From contig NZ_JACZFQ010000075.1 in NCBI RefSeq assembly GCF_014904755.1, forward strand, positions 1 to 62,859: a DNA stretch of 62,859 bases, read 5' to 3'. Position numbers and translations under genes: made by a program. Under the pieces are notes generated by a model. That model was not told where the DNA came from, did no database searches, and was given only the letters and a program-made list of their open reading frames with translations. The stretch is from Neoluteolibacter marinus. GTDB taxonomy: Bacteria > Verrucomicrobiota > Verrucomicrobiia > Verrucomicrobiales > Akkermansiaceae. Positions 27,094-36,025 of this stretch are shown here, one piece after another (the stretch's first letter is position 1; each line of letters opens with the position of its first letter).

Positions 27094-28485
27094 ATGAAAC
27101 AAGGAGATTTCGGACCTTTCGAGCAGAAAATGCGCGCCGCCGGCGTGATGGAGTCGGCGATTGAAGCGTTCCGCTACAATTATGACGCGCTTTGCCGCGA
27201 GGAGAGCGGCTTGATCCCTGAAGAGACGATCCAGCCTGCCGACGGACTTCCTGCCTTTGAGCCCGGTGCCGCGGAGTTCGATCCGGAGCTGCTTTCGCAA
27301 TCGGTGGTGATCAAGCTGAACGGGGGGCTGGGTACCAGCATGGGCCTGCAGAAGGTGAAGAGCGTCCTTGAGGTGCGGCCGGGAGTGAATTTCCTGGATC
27401 TGATTGTGCGCCAGCTGGTGTCGCTGCGCGAGAAGAGCGGCTCGAAAGTGCGGCTGTTGCTGATGAACAGCTTCAGCACCAGCGAGGACACGCTGGAGTA
27501 TCTCGGGCGTCACGCCGACGGCGGTTTTGCCGAGGCCTCGGAAGTCGAGTTGATGCAGAACCAGGTGCCGAAGATCGACGAGGCGACGCTTGCTCCGGTC
27601 GAATGGCCGGCGAATCCGTCCCTCGAGTGGTGCCCGCCGGGGCACGGTGACCTCTACCCGGCGCTGGTGGGCAGCGGTTGGCTCGACCGGCTGCTGGCGG
27701 ACGGGGTGAAATACGCCTTCGTTTCGAATTCCGACAATCTCGGCGCGGTGTTGGAGCCGGGACTGCTGAAACACTTCGCCGAGTCCGGGGCGCCGTTCCT
27801 GATGGAGGTAACCCGCCGCACGCCGGCCGACCGCAAGGGCGGGCATCTGGCGGTGCGCCGCGACAATGGCCGGCTCCTGCTGCGCGAGGTGGCGCAGTGT
27901 CCGGACGGTGATCTCGACGCTTTCCAGGACATCGACAGGCACCGGTACTTCAACACCAACTCGATCTGGTTGCGGCTGGATCTCCTCAAGGAGCGCCTGG
28001 AGCAAGGCGGCGGCGTGCTGCCGCTGCCGATGATCCGCAACCGCAAGACCGTTGACCCCCGCGACAAGGCGTCGACCCCGGTGATCCAGCTGGAAGTGGC
28101 GATGGGGGCGGCGATCGAGTGCTTCGAGGGGGCGCGGGCGATCGAGGTGCCGCGCTCGCGCTTCGCGCCGGTGAAGTCGACCGCCGACCTGTTCGCGCTG
28201 CGCTCGGATGCCTATGAGATCGGCGCGGATGGCCGGGTCGAGCTGGCGGCATCGCGCCACGGGGTCCCTCCGGTGGTGAAATTGGACGACTCCTACAAGC
28301 TCGTCGATGCCATCGGGGTGCTCGGGGCTCCGTCCCTCGAGGCTTGCGAGGAGTTGAAAATCGAAGGCCCGCTGCGCTTTGCCGACGGGGTGGTGTTGAA
28401 AGGAAAAGTGGCGTTTTCGGCCTCCGGATCCGATCCGAAAACGGTGTTGGCTGGTATTTACGAGGATGGGGAATTTCCTATCTGA
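27094..28485 (+). CDS. UTP-glucose-1-phosphate uridylyltransferase, eukaryotic-type
   Basis: This 463-aa protein makes UDP-glucose from UTP and glucose-1-phosphate. It belongs to the eukaryote-like UDPGP family, not the GalU family: it has the nucleotide-binding L-N-G-G-L-G-T-S-M-G loop, N-S-D-N-L-G, and an LbH-like C-terminus. This enzyme type is found in Planctomycetes and Verrucomicrobia as well as eukaryotes. A HAD phosphatase of the beta-phosphoglucomutase type follows 60 bp downstream, which points to a sugar-phosphate pair. Confidence 0.93.
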   Translation: MKQGDFGPFEQKMRAAGVMESAIEAFRYNYDALCREESGLIPEETIQPADGLPAFEPGAAEFDPELLSQSVVIKLNGGLGTSMGLQKVKSVLEVRPGVNFLDLIVRQLVSLREKSGSKVRLLLMNSFSTSEDTLEYLGRHADGGFAEASEVELMQNQVPKIDEATLAPVEWPANPSLEWCPPGHGDLYPALVGSGWLDRLLADGVKYAFVSNSDNLGAVLEPGLLKHFAESGAPFLMEVTRRTPADRKGGHLAVRRDNGRLLLREVAQCPDGDLDAFQDIDRHRYFNTNSIWLRLDLLKERLEQGGGVLPLPMIRNRKTVDPRDKASTPVIQLEVAMGAAIECFEGARAIEVPRSRFAPVKSTADLFALRSDAYEIGADGRVELAASRHGVPPVVKLDDSYKLVDAIGVLGAPSLEACEELKIEGPLRFADGVVLKGKVAFSASGSDPKTVLAGIYEDGEFPI

Positions 28486-28545
28486 CGGACATTTTTGATT
28501 TGCAGCCTTGTTATTCGAGGGGGGGCTGTTACCCGGACTACGCAC

Positions 28546-29163
28546 ATGGCGACCATTGGCGAAATCACACTGTCGGCGGAGGGTTTCGACGCGGTTATTT
28601 TTGACTGCGACGGGACCTTGGTGAACTCCATGCCTTATCATTTCGAGGCATGGTGTGAAGCTCTTGCCCTTTATGGGGCGGGTAATATCTTCAAGGAAGA
28701 TGTGTTCTATGCGATGGGCGGGCGGCCGACCAAGGATATCGTGGTAGAACTCAATGATGAGTACGGGTTGAAACTTGATCCGGAGTCCGTCGCCTTCGCC
28801 AAGCGCGAGGCCTTCCTCACCAAGCTCGACCGGATCGAGGTCATCGATGAAGTCGCCGCTTTCGCCCAGAGCCTGCGCGGCAAGCTGCCGATGGCGATCG
28901 CGACCGGCGGCAGCCGGCTGGTGATCGAGAAGACGCTGCAGGCGGTGAATGTTTCGGACGTCTTCGATGAAGTGGTCACGGCCGACGACGTGACGGTGGG
29001 CAAGCCGGCGCCGGAGATCTTCCTCAAGGCGGCGGAATTGCTCGGGGTCGCTCCGGAGCGCTGCCTGGTTCTGGAAGACGCGCCGGCTGGCGTGATGGCG
29101 GCGCAGTTGGCGGGGATGACGGTGATTTCAATCCCGGCACCGCTCGACTTCGCCGACAAATAA
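28546..29163 (+). CDS. HAD-superfamily hydrolase, beta-phosphoglucomutase-like
   Basis: This 205-aa protein has the nucleophile motif F-D-C-D-G-T-L (second Asp acting as acid/base), a cap domain, and the C-terminal GKPAPEIFLKAAELLGVAPERCLVLEDAPAG motif split across the HAD core. It is probably a phosphatase or phosphoglucomutase acting on a sugar phosphate. The ATG at 28546 begins the fold; the frame extends to 28495 without homology. Confidence 0.9.
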   Translation: MATIGEITLSAEGFDAVIFDCDGTLVNSMPYHFEAWCEALALYGAGNIFKEDVFYAMGGRPTKDIVVELNDEYGLKLDPESVAFAKREAFLTKLDRIEVIDEVAAFAQSLRGKLPMAIATGGSRLVIEKTLQAVNVSDVFDEVVTADDVTVGKPAPEIFLKAAELLGVAPERCLVLEDAPAGVMAAQLAGMTVISIPAPLDFADK

Positions 29164-29229
29164 TCGGCCAGGCGATCTCTTTTCGGGATTCGCTCTTGCC
29201 AGCGGGTGGGCGCCTCTTTTGACTCCGCC

Positions 29230-30684
29230 ATGGCGGATATTTCTCTCGGATTGTCGTTCGACGACGTGCTTCTCGTTCCCGCGTTGAGCGAGATCTTGCC
29301 CACGGAATCGGACATTTCGACCCACGTGACGGCCGGAATCCGGCTGAATCTTCCGGTCGTTTCGGCGGCCATGGACACCGTTTCCGAAACGGAGCTGGCG
29401 ATCGCCTTGGCCCGCGAGGGCGGCATGGGGGTGATCCACCGGGCTTGCTCGATCGAAGAGCAGGCGTCGATGGTTTCGCGGGTGAAGCGCTCGGAAAGCG
29501 CGGTGATCCGCAAGCCGCTCACCGTCCGCAAGGAGCAGACCGTCCGCGAGGTCCTCGCGATCATGGCCGAACACGGGTTCTCCGGCTTCCCGGTGGTGGA
29601 TGCGGAGGGCCGGCTCGAGGGCATGGTGACCGGACGCGATGTCCGCTACCTCGACCGCGCCGACGCAAAGGTGGAGGACGTGATGACCTGCCGCGACAAG
29701 CTCGTCACGGCTCCTGCCTCCACGGTGCTCGAGGAAGCCCGCCGGATCCTTTACCAGAACAGGATCGAGAAGCTGCCTCTGGTCGACGGCGACGGCAAGT
29801 TGGTCGGCCTGATCACCGGTTCCGACATCGAGAAGCGGATCACTTTCACCAACGCCGCGAAGGACCCGGCCGGGCAGCTCCGTTGCGGTGCCGCGGTCGG
29901 CGTGGGACCGGATTGCGTCGAGCGCGGCCAGGCGATGATCGATGCCGGGGCCGACGCGCTGTTCATCGACGCCGCCACCGGCCACACCTCGCGGGTGATG
30001 GAGGTGATTTCGAAACTGCGATCGCTTTCCGATGTCCCGGTTGTCGCCGGCAACGTGGTCACCGAGCAGGGTGCCAAGGATCTGGTGTCGGCGGGCGCGA
30101 GCGCGCTCAAGGTCGGCGTCGGCCCGGGATCGATCTGCACCACCCGGGTCATCGCCGGGGTCGGCATGCCGCAATTCACCGCGATCCAGAACGTCGCCGG
30201 TTACTGCCGCGAGCGCGGGGTCAAGGTGATCGCCGACGGCGGGATCCGTTACTCCGGCGACGTGGTGAAGGCGCTCGCCGCCGGGGCCGACCTGGTGATG
30301 CTGGGATCGATCCTCGCCGGCACCCGCGAGAGCCCGGGGCAAAGCGTCTACTATCAGGGCCGTCGCTTCAAAACCTACCGCGGCATGGGATCGCTCGGCG
30401 CGATGCGCAAGGGGTCCGGCGACCGCTACGGCCAGAACAGCTCGGGCAAGCTCGTTGCGGAAGGCGTGGAAGGCCGCGTCCCTTACAAGGGCCCGCTTTC
30501 CGACGTGATCTTCCAGCTGATGGGCGGGCTCCGCTCCGGCATGGGCTACGTCGGTGCTTCGAGCTTGGAGCAGTTGCGCGAGCGGGCCACCTTCACCCGC
30601 ATCACCCCCGGCGGCCTGCGTGAAAGCCACGTCCACGACATCGTGATCACGGAAGAACCGACCAACTACCAGCCGCTCGCCTGA
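29230..30684 (+). CDS. guaB: IMP dehydrogenase
   Basis: This 484-aa enzyme oxidises IMP to XMP with NAD+, the first committed step to GMP. It has the TIM barrel with two CBS domains inserted at about residues 95-205 and the catalytic loop (GPGSICTTR, with the Cys). The flap region has the normal Y-x-G-M-G-S. The chosen ATG (29230) matches the family N-terminus. guaA follows after 32 bp, giving a guaBA operon. Confidence 0.97.
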   Translation: MADISLGLSFDDVLLVPALSEILPTESDISTHVTAGIRLNLPVVSAAMDTVSETELAIALAREGGMGVIHRACSIEEQASMVSRVKRSESAVIRKPLTVRKEQTVREVLAIMAEHGFSGFPVVDAEGRLEGMVTGRDVRYLDRADAKVEDVMTCRDKLVTAPASTVLEEARRILYQNRIEKLPLVDGDGKLVGLITGSDIEKRITFTNAAKDPAGQLRCGAAVGVGPDCVERGQAMIDAGADALFIDAATGHTSRVMEVISKLRSLSDVPVVAGNVVTEQGAKDLVSAGASALKVGVGPGSICTTRVIAGVGMPQFTAIQNVAGYCRERGVKVIADGGIRYSGDVVKALAAGADLVMLGSILAGTRESPGQSVYYQGRRFKTYRGMGSLGAMRKGSGDRYGQNSSGKLVAEGVEGRVPYKGPLSDVIFQLMGGLRSGMGYVGASSLEQLRERATFTRITPGGLRESHVHDIVITEEPTNYQPLA

Positions 30685-30716
30685 GCCCGGCATTCCCCTC
30701 GACTCCCTTTTCGGCC

Positions 30717-32240
30717 ATGCAGGAAATCAATCACGTCGCGATCCTCGACTTCGGGTCGCAGTACACCCAGCTCATCGTCCGTCGCGTCCGCGACCTCGGT
30801 TACTTCGCCAAGCTCTACGCGCTCGAGGACTTCCCGGACATCGGCAAACCCGGTGCGATCATCTTGTCCGGCGGGCCGAAGAGCACCTCGGAAGCGGATG
30901 CCCCGGATCTCGACTTCGCCGCGCTGGAAGCCTTCGGTGTGCCGGTGCTCGGCGTGTGCTACGGGATGCAGCTGCTCAACATCAAGTTCGGCGGCAGCGT
31001 CAAGGCGAGCAACCGCCGCGAGTACGGGCCCGCCATGCTCAAGCCGGTCGAGTGCGAGGGCCTCTACGAAGGGATCTCCGCTTCGTCGCAGGTCTGGATG
31101 AGCCACTCGGACACCGTCGAGGACCTGCCGGAGAACGCCTGCGTCCTCGCCGCCAACCAGGACGGCACGCCGGTGTCGCTGAAGTGGGGCGAGCGCTTTT
31201 ACGGCATCCAGTTCCACCCGGAGGTCACCCACAGCCACGAGGGCAACCGCATCCTCCACAATTTCCTGCTGACCTGCGGCGAACTCGCGCCGTTCCGGAT
31301 CGACGATTTCAAGCGGGAGATCATCGAGGGCATCCGCGAGAAGGTCGGCAACAAGCAGGTCGTCTGCGGCGTTTCCGGCGGGGTCGACAGCACGGTCCTC
31401 GCGGTCCTGCTCCATGAGGCGGGCGTCAACGTCCGCGCCATCTACGTCGACCACGGGCTGATGCGGAAAAACGAGACCCAGGAGGTCCAGAACAACTTCC
31501 ACCGCATGGGTGTGGCGATCGAGACCATCGACGCCTCGGAACGCTTCCTCACGGCCCTCAAGGGCGTCGCCGACCCGGAAGCGAAGCGCAAGATCATCGG
31601 CGAACTCTTCATCGACACCTTCTGGGACGCGGTCGGGGATGCCGAGATGCTCGCCCAGGGAACGCTCTATCCGGATGTCATCGAGAGCGCGTCCAATGCG
31701 AAGTCGAAGGCCTCCAAGATCAAGACCCACCACAACCGGGTCGACCGCATCCTCGAGCTGCAGGCCGAGGGCAAGGTGCTCGAGCCGCTGGCCGAACTCT
31801 TCAAGGACGAGGTTCGTGCCCTCGGGGCCCTGCTCGGGATCGCTCACGACATCCTCTGGCGTCACCCGTTCCCGGGTCCCGGCCTCGCGGTGCGCTGCCC
31901 GGGCGACATCACCGAGGAGAAACTCGAGATCATCCGCGAGTGCGACGCCATCTTCATCGGCAAGCTCAAGGAGCACGGCTGGTACGAGAAGGTCTGGCAG
32001 TCCTACGCCGCCCTGGTTCCGGTCAAGACCGTCGGCGTGAAGGGCGACGAGCGCTCCTACGAGTGGGCGACCAGCCTGCGCGCGGTGATTTCCGAAGACG
32101 CCATGACCGCCGACTGGGTGGAGCTGCCGTATCACATCCTGCGCGAGACCAGCCACAAGATCCTCAACGAGGTGAAAGGCATCAACCGCGTCCTCTACGA
32201 CATCTCGACCAAGCCGCCGGCGAGCATCGAGTGGGAGTGA
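30717..32240 (+). CDS. guaA: GMP synthase (glutamine-hydrolysing)
   Basis: This 507-aa protein converts XMP to GMP using ATP and glutamine. Residues 1-195 are a class I glutamine amidotransferase with the catalytic Cys in GVCYGMQ, and His and Glu in FHPEVTHS. Residues 205-390 are the ATP-pyrophosphatase with the P-loop SGGVDST. The C-terminal dimerisation domain ends in DISTKPPASIEWE, the conserved GuaA end. Confidence 0.98.
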   Translation: MQEINHVAILDFGSQYTQLIVRRVRDLGYFAKLYALEDFPDIGKPGAIILSGGPKSTSEADAPDLDFAALEAFGVPVLGVCYGMQLLNIKFGGSVKASNRREYGPAMLKPVECEGLYEGISASSQVWMSHSDTVEDLPENACVLAANQDGTPVSLKWGERFYGIQFHPEVTHSHEGNRILHNFLLTCGELAPFRIDDFKREIIEGIREKVGNKQVVCGVSGGVDSTVLAVLLHEAGVNVRAIYVDHGLMRKNETQEVQNNFHRMGVAIETIDASERFLTALKGVADPEAKRKIIGELFIDTFWDAVGDAEMLAQGTLYPDVIESASNAKSKASKIKTHHNRVDRILELQAEGKVLEPLAELFKDEVRALGALLGIAHDILWRHPFPGPGLAVRCPGDITEEKLEIIRECDAIFIGKLKEHGWYEKVWQSYAALVPVKTVGVKGDERSYEWATSLRAVISEDAMTADWVELPYHILRETSHKILNEVKGINRVLYDISTKPPASIEWE

Positions 32241-32269
32241 GGGTGTGAGATTTGCCGTAGGCAGGGAGC

Positions 32270-32285
32270 GCCGACTTTAGTCGGC
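32270..32285. repeat. Intergenic hairpin repeat (REP-like)
   Basis: GCCGAC-TTTA-GTCGGC is a perfect 6-bp stem with a TTTA loop, preceded by GGGAGC. I recall very similar GGGAGCGCCGACTTTAGTCGGC units as dispersed intergenic repeats in Verrucomicrobia; I have not checked this. It lies 29 bp after guaA. Confidence 0.5.
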
Positions 32286-32325
32286 TTGGACGGTTGGACG
32301 GTTGGATGGTTGGATGGTTGGATGG
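32286..32325. repeat. Tandem 8-bp repeat, five units
   Basis: Five head-to-tail copies of TTGGA(C/T)GG lie between guaA and the sulfatase gene. The unit is not a multiple of three. It ends 39 bp before the sulfatase start, where length changes could alter expression. Confidence 0.85.
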
Positions 32326-32364
32326 TTTGCAATCTTCCGCGGCGAGGTGCCGTTAGGATGGGTC

Positions 32365-33663
32365 ATGATCCATTCCGCCAAACGATTCCTGCTCTCCGGG
32401 GCGATGGCCGTCATCTGGATGCTGGCCGCCTCCCTCCACGCTGCCCCGCCGAACATCGTCCTGATCATCTCCGACGACCAGGCATGGACTGACTATGGGT
32501 TCATGGGGCACGCGGAGATCGAGACGCCGCGGCTGGACAAGCTGGCGGGTGAAAGCCTGGTCTTCCCGCGCGGCTACGTCCCGTCGAGCGTCTGCTGCCC
32601 GAGCCTCGCGTCGCTGGTCACCGGGCTCTACCCGCACCAGCACAAGATCACCAGCAACGACCCGCCGCTGGGCGGCGCGAAGGGGCCGGCGCGCTACCAG
32701 ACGGCCGCCTTCAAGCAGGGGCGCGAGAAGATGGCGAGCCAGCTCGAGCAGGTCGCGACCCTGCCGAAGCTGCTCGCCGGGCACGGCTACCTGAGCTTCC
32801 AGAGCGGCAAGTGGTGGCAGGGCCATTTCTCCCGCGGCGGCTTCACCCACGGCATGACCACCGGCCAGCGCCACGGTGACGCCGGCCTGGAAATCGGCCG
32901 CAAGACGATGCGGCCGATCCATGACTTCATCGCCACCGCGAAGCGCGAGGAGAAGCCCTTCCTCGTCTGGTACGCGCCCTTGATGCCGCACGACCCGCAC
33001 ACCCCGCCGGCCGACCTGCTGGCGAAATACCGGGAGACCACTGCATCGATCCACGTCGCCCGCTACCGCGCGATGGTCGAGTGGTTCGACCGGACCTGCG
33101 GCGAGCTGCTCGACGATCTCGACGAGCAGGGCGTGGCGGAGAACACGATCGTGGTCTATCTCTGCGACAACGGCTGGATCCAGAATCCCGGTTCGCCGCA
33201 TCCGCCGCTGCGGTCGAAGATGACCCAGTACGACGCCGGCCTGCGCACGCCGATCATGATCCGCTGGCCGGGCAAGATCGAGCCGGTCCGCCGGGACAAG
33301 CCGGTCACCTCGGTCGACCTGATGCCCACCTTGCTCAAGGCCGTCGGCGTACCGGTGCCGGCGGGCTTGCCGGGGATCGATCTCACCGACGCCGCCGCGG
33401 TGGACGGGCGCGAGTTCATCCCCGGCGCGTGTTTCACCCACGACGCGGTCGACCTCGACGTGCCGGCATCGAGTCTCCGCTACCGCTGGATCACCGATGG
33501 CCGCCACAAGCTGATCGTGCCGCATGCCGCGAACGTCGCGGGCGGGAAAGTGGAGTTCTACGATGTCGTCGCCGATCCCCATGAGACGTCCAACCTCGCT
33601 CCGGAAGCCCCGCCATCGATGGCCGGGATGCGGGCGGCCCTGGACGCCTGGTGGAATCCATGA
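32365..33663 (+). CDS. Exported sulfatase (alkaline-phosphatase-like)
   Basis: This 432-aa protein has a signal peptide (residues 1-26, ending in L-H-A-A). The metal-binding I-S-D-D-Q and the nucleophile segment V-C77-C78-P79-S80-L81 follow. A canonical type I site is C-x-P-x-R; here the Arg is Leu, while the Cys and Pro stay. Later blocks MPHDPHTPP and CDNGWIQ support a sulfatase fold. It would cleave sulfate esters, probably from algal polysaccharide, if the Cys is converted to formylglycine. The ATG at 32365 begins the signal peptide. Confidence 0.88.
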   Translation: MIHSAKRFLLSGAMAVIWMLAASLHAAPPNIVLIISDDQAWTDYGFMGHAEIETPRLDKLAGESLVFPRGYVPSSVCCPSLASLVTGLYPHQHKITSNDPPLGGAKGPARYQTAAFKQGREKMASQLEQVATLPKLLAGHGYLSFQSGKWWQGHFSRGGFTHGMTTGQRHGDAGLEIGRKTMRPIHDFIATAKREEKPFLVWYAPLMPHDPHTPPADLLAKYRETTASIHVARYRAMVEWFDRTCGELLDDLDEQGVAENTIVVYLCDNGWIQNPGSPHPPLRSKMTQYDAGLRTPIMIRWPGKIEPVRRDKPVTSVDLMPTLLKAVGVPVPAGLPGIDLTDAAAVDGREFIPGACFTHDAVDLDVPASSLRYRWITDGRHKLIVPHAANVAGGKVEFYDVVADPHETSNLAPEAPPSMAGMRAALDAWWNP

Positions 33664-33709
33664 GGCGTGAAAGGGATTGACGTAAATGGCAGTAAAGCAA
33701 ATCTCCTAC

Positions 33710-34981
33710 ATGAAAAAATGCGCTTTACGATATGTTTTTGGCCTGCTTCTGGCGCAAGCGCTGGGCGCGGTCGAGGTTCCGGCGTTCACGGCTTACAGCT
33801 CGCCTGATCCGAATCGCGGGGTGCGCCGGGGGGGGGACGGCGTGCTCACCCACTGGGATGAGGGGACGCGCCTGGCGTGGTACGGACACTTTTCCGAAAA
33901 GGGGGACATCGAGCTTTCGCTGAAGACCAAAGGGAAGGTGTCAAAGCAGGCGAAGCTGGGAATCACCGTTTCCTTGCAGGGAGAGAAGGCCGCTTCCTGG
34001 AAGAGGAAGGGCACGACCGGGGGAGACACCGTTTCGTTCGGAAAGTTGAGTCTTCCGAAGCCGGGCTACTACAAGTTTAGTCTTGAGGGCGACGGCCGGG
34101 AGCTGCCGGAGCTGGAAGCGCTGGTCGTCGACGGCCCGGCATCGGCGTCGGCTCATTTCTCGAACGTCGAGCGGCGGAATTCCGCGTCCGTTCATCTCGG
34201 CTACCCGGTCCCGGACCCGGTGAAGGATGAGGTCGAGTGGTTCTACCTCGAAGTCACCCCGAAGACCGAGCCGTTGTGGAGCTACTACATGGCGACCGGC
34301 TGGCACCGCGGCTACTTCGGCATGCAGGTCAACAGCCCGACCGAGAGGCGGATCATCTTTTCGGTGTGGGACGCCGGCAACGAGGCGGTCGACCGCGGCA
34401 AGGTCGGCGACGACAACCGGGTGAAACTTCTCGCCAAGGGCGACAAGGTGAACGCCGGCGACTTCGGCAACGAGGGCACGGGCGGCCACAGCCACCTCGT
34501 CTATCCGTGGAAACTCGGCGACACCGTGCACTTCCTGATGCGGGCAGAGGCCGAAGGTGACATCACAACCTACACCGGCTGGTTCCGTGACTCGAAGGCC
34601 AAGGACTGGAACCTGGTGGCCTCGTTCCGCGCGCCCAAGGATGGCAAGTACCTCCACGGCCTGTACTCCTTCAACGAGAACTTCGGCGGCCAGAACGGCG
34701 ACGAGCGCCGGGTCTGCGAATTCAGCAACGGCTGGATCCGCAGCAAGGGCGGGGAATGGTTCCCGCTGACCGGGGCCCGCTTCACCCACGACGGCCACGG
34801 CAAGGAGATGCGTCTCGACCGCAGTGCCGGCGTCCACGGCAAGCGCTTCTATCTGGCGAACGGAGGATTCGTCGAGGACGACACCCCGGGCGCGGTGACC
34901 AAGGCCTACGATGCCCTCCAGATCCCCGGCCCGGAAGGTCGTCATCCCGGTGATGCGGAGCTGAAGGCACTTTCCAAGTAA
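33710..34981 (+). CDS. Exported DUF3472/DUF5077 protein
   Basis: This 423-aa protein starts with a short signal peptide (KKCALRYVFGLLLAQALGA). The N-terminal half is the DUF5077-like beta-sandwich, and the second half (WFYLEVTPKTEPLWSYYMA, then FSVWDAGNE) is DUF3472. These families occur in polysaccharide-active loci of Bacteroidetes and Verrucomicrobia and may bind carbohydrate; no enzyme activity is established. It follows the sulfatase by about 46 bp and may be co-transcribed. An upstream Met at 33686 is less likely. Confidence 0.85.
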   Translation: MKKCALRYVFGLLLAQALGAVEVPAFTAYSSPDPNRGVRRGGDGVLTHWDEGTRLAWYGHFSEKGDIELSLKTKGKVSKQAKLGITVSLQGEKAASWKRKGTTGGDTVSFGKLSLPKPGYYKFSLEGDGRELPELEALVVDGPASASAHFSNVERRNSASVHLGYPVPDPVKDEVEWFYLEVTPKTEPLWSYYMATGWHRGYFGMQVNSPTERRIIFSVWDAGNEAVDRGKVGDDNRVKLLAKGDKVNAGDFGNEGTGGHSHLVYPWKLGDTVHFLMRAEAEGDITTYTGWFRDSKAKDWNLVASFRAPKDGKYLHGLYSFNENFGGQNGDERRVCEFSNGWIRSKGGEWFPLTGARFTHDGHGKEMRLDRSAGVHGKRFYLANGGFVEDDTPGAVTKAYDALQIPGPEGRHPGDAELKALSK

Positions 34982-34985
34982 GCCC

Positions 34986-35900
34986 TTAGTCCGGAGCGGA
35001 GCCCGGGTGCCCGCGGTTGGTCCTGAGAATGCGGGCGAAGTTCCGCACCAGCGGCGAGGGGTCGTTGTTCTTCCAGACGGCCCACATCGTGAAGTCCGGC
35101 TGCGCTTTCTCCAGGTCCAGCGGGATCGTGGTGATGCCGTGGCTTTTGCGGAGATCCAGCACCTCGGGCAGCAGCGAGACCCCTTGGTCGGCGGCGATCA
35201 TGGTCAGTAAGGCTTCGAAGCCGCTGATCTTGCGCATTGCGGCCTGCTTCACGCCCTCTTCCTCGAAGATCCGTTCGATGCTGCGCCGGTGAGCGGATGA
35301 GTTCTCCTCGCCGAGGCACAGGAGCGACTGGCTGCCGAGGTCGCGCAGGGACAGCGAGGAGCGGGAGGCGAACGGGTGTTCCTTCGAAACGGAAACGCCG
35401 AAGATCGACGTGACCAGGCGCAGGCTGGCGAGGCCGGGGGACTGGTCGACCTCGCGGCCGTAAGCGAAGCCGAGGTGGATCCGGCCCTCGGCCAATGCTT
35501 TCAACTGCTCGGCGGGGGTCATCTCGACGAACAGTACCTCGACGCCGGGGAACTCCGCGCCGAAAGCCTTGAGGGCCTCGGGCAGGAAGCCGGCGGCAAT
35601 CTGGCCGACGCTGCCGATCCGCAACTCCCCCTGGCGCCCGTCCTGGGCCTCGCGTGCGAGTCGGATGGTCTGCTGGACCTGGTCCAGGATTTGCCGCGCG
35701 CCCCGCAGGAAGACCGATCCCGCATCGGTCAAGGACACGCTCACCGTGTCGCGGTTCAGCAGCTTCACCCCGGTGTCCTCTTCCAAGTCCTTGATCTGCT
35801 TGCTGAGCGCGGGCCGGGTGACGTTCAGCCGCTCGGCCGCCTTGCGGAAATTCAGCTCCTCCGCCACCGCCACGAAATACCTCAGGTGCCTCAGCTCCAT
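34986..35900 (-). CDS. LysR-family transcriptional regulator
   Basis: This 304-aa protein has the N-terminal winged HTH (MELRHLRYFVAVAEELNF, then AAERLNVTRPALSKQIKDLE) and a type 2 periplasmic-binding-fold effector domain. It is divergent from the RND efflux genes, and a 9+9 bp palindrome lies 8 bp upstream of its start. By analogy with MexT-type systems it probably controls the efflux operon and itself; the inducer is unknown. It ends 4 bp from the convergent DUF3472 gene. Confidence 0.93.
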   Translation of the reverse strand: MELRHLRYFVAVAEELNFRKAAERLNVTRPALSKQIKDLEEDTGVKLLNRDTVSVSLTDAGSVFLRGARQILDQVQQTIRLAREAQDGRQGELRIGSVGQIAAGFLPEALKAFGAEFPGVEVLFVEMTPAEQLKALAEGRIHLGFAYGREVDQSPGLASLRLVTSIFGVSVSKEHPFASRSSLSLRDLGSQSLLCLGEENSSAHRRSIERIFEEEGVKQAAMRKISGFEALLTMIAADQGVSLLPEVLDLRKSHGITTIPLDLEKAQPDFTMWAVWKNNDPSPLVRNFARILRTNRGHPGSAPD

Positions 35901-35908
35901 CGCGGGGA

Positions 35909-35929
35909 CTGGTAACCTCAGGTTACCAG
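35909..35929. promoter_or_regulatory. Palindromic operator candidate between LysR and RND genes
   Basis: CTGGTAACC-TCA-GGTTACCAG is a perfect 9-bp inverted repeat with a 3-bp spacer. It sits 8 bp upstream of the LysR ATG, so bound protein would block the gene's own start region. A second short inverted repeat, GTGTT-TACT-AACAC, is at 35968-35981. Confidence 0.65.
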
Positions 35930-36025
35930 CTTGGAAACTTCAAAGTCATTCCGCCGGGCCGGATCTGGTGTTTACTAACACTCATTCGAAACAACTGTTT
36001 CATCCGGTTTCCAACCCCTTCCACC

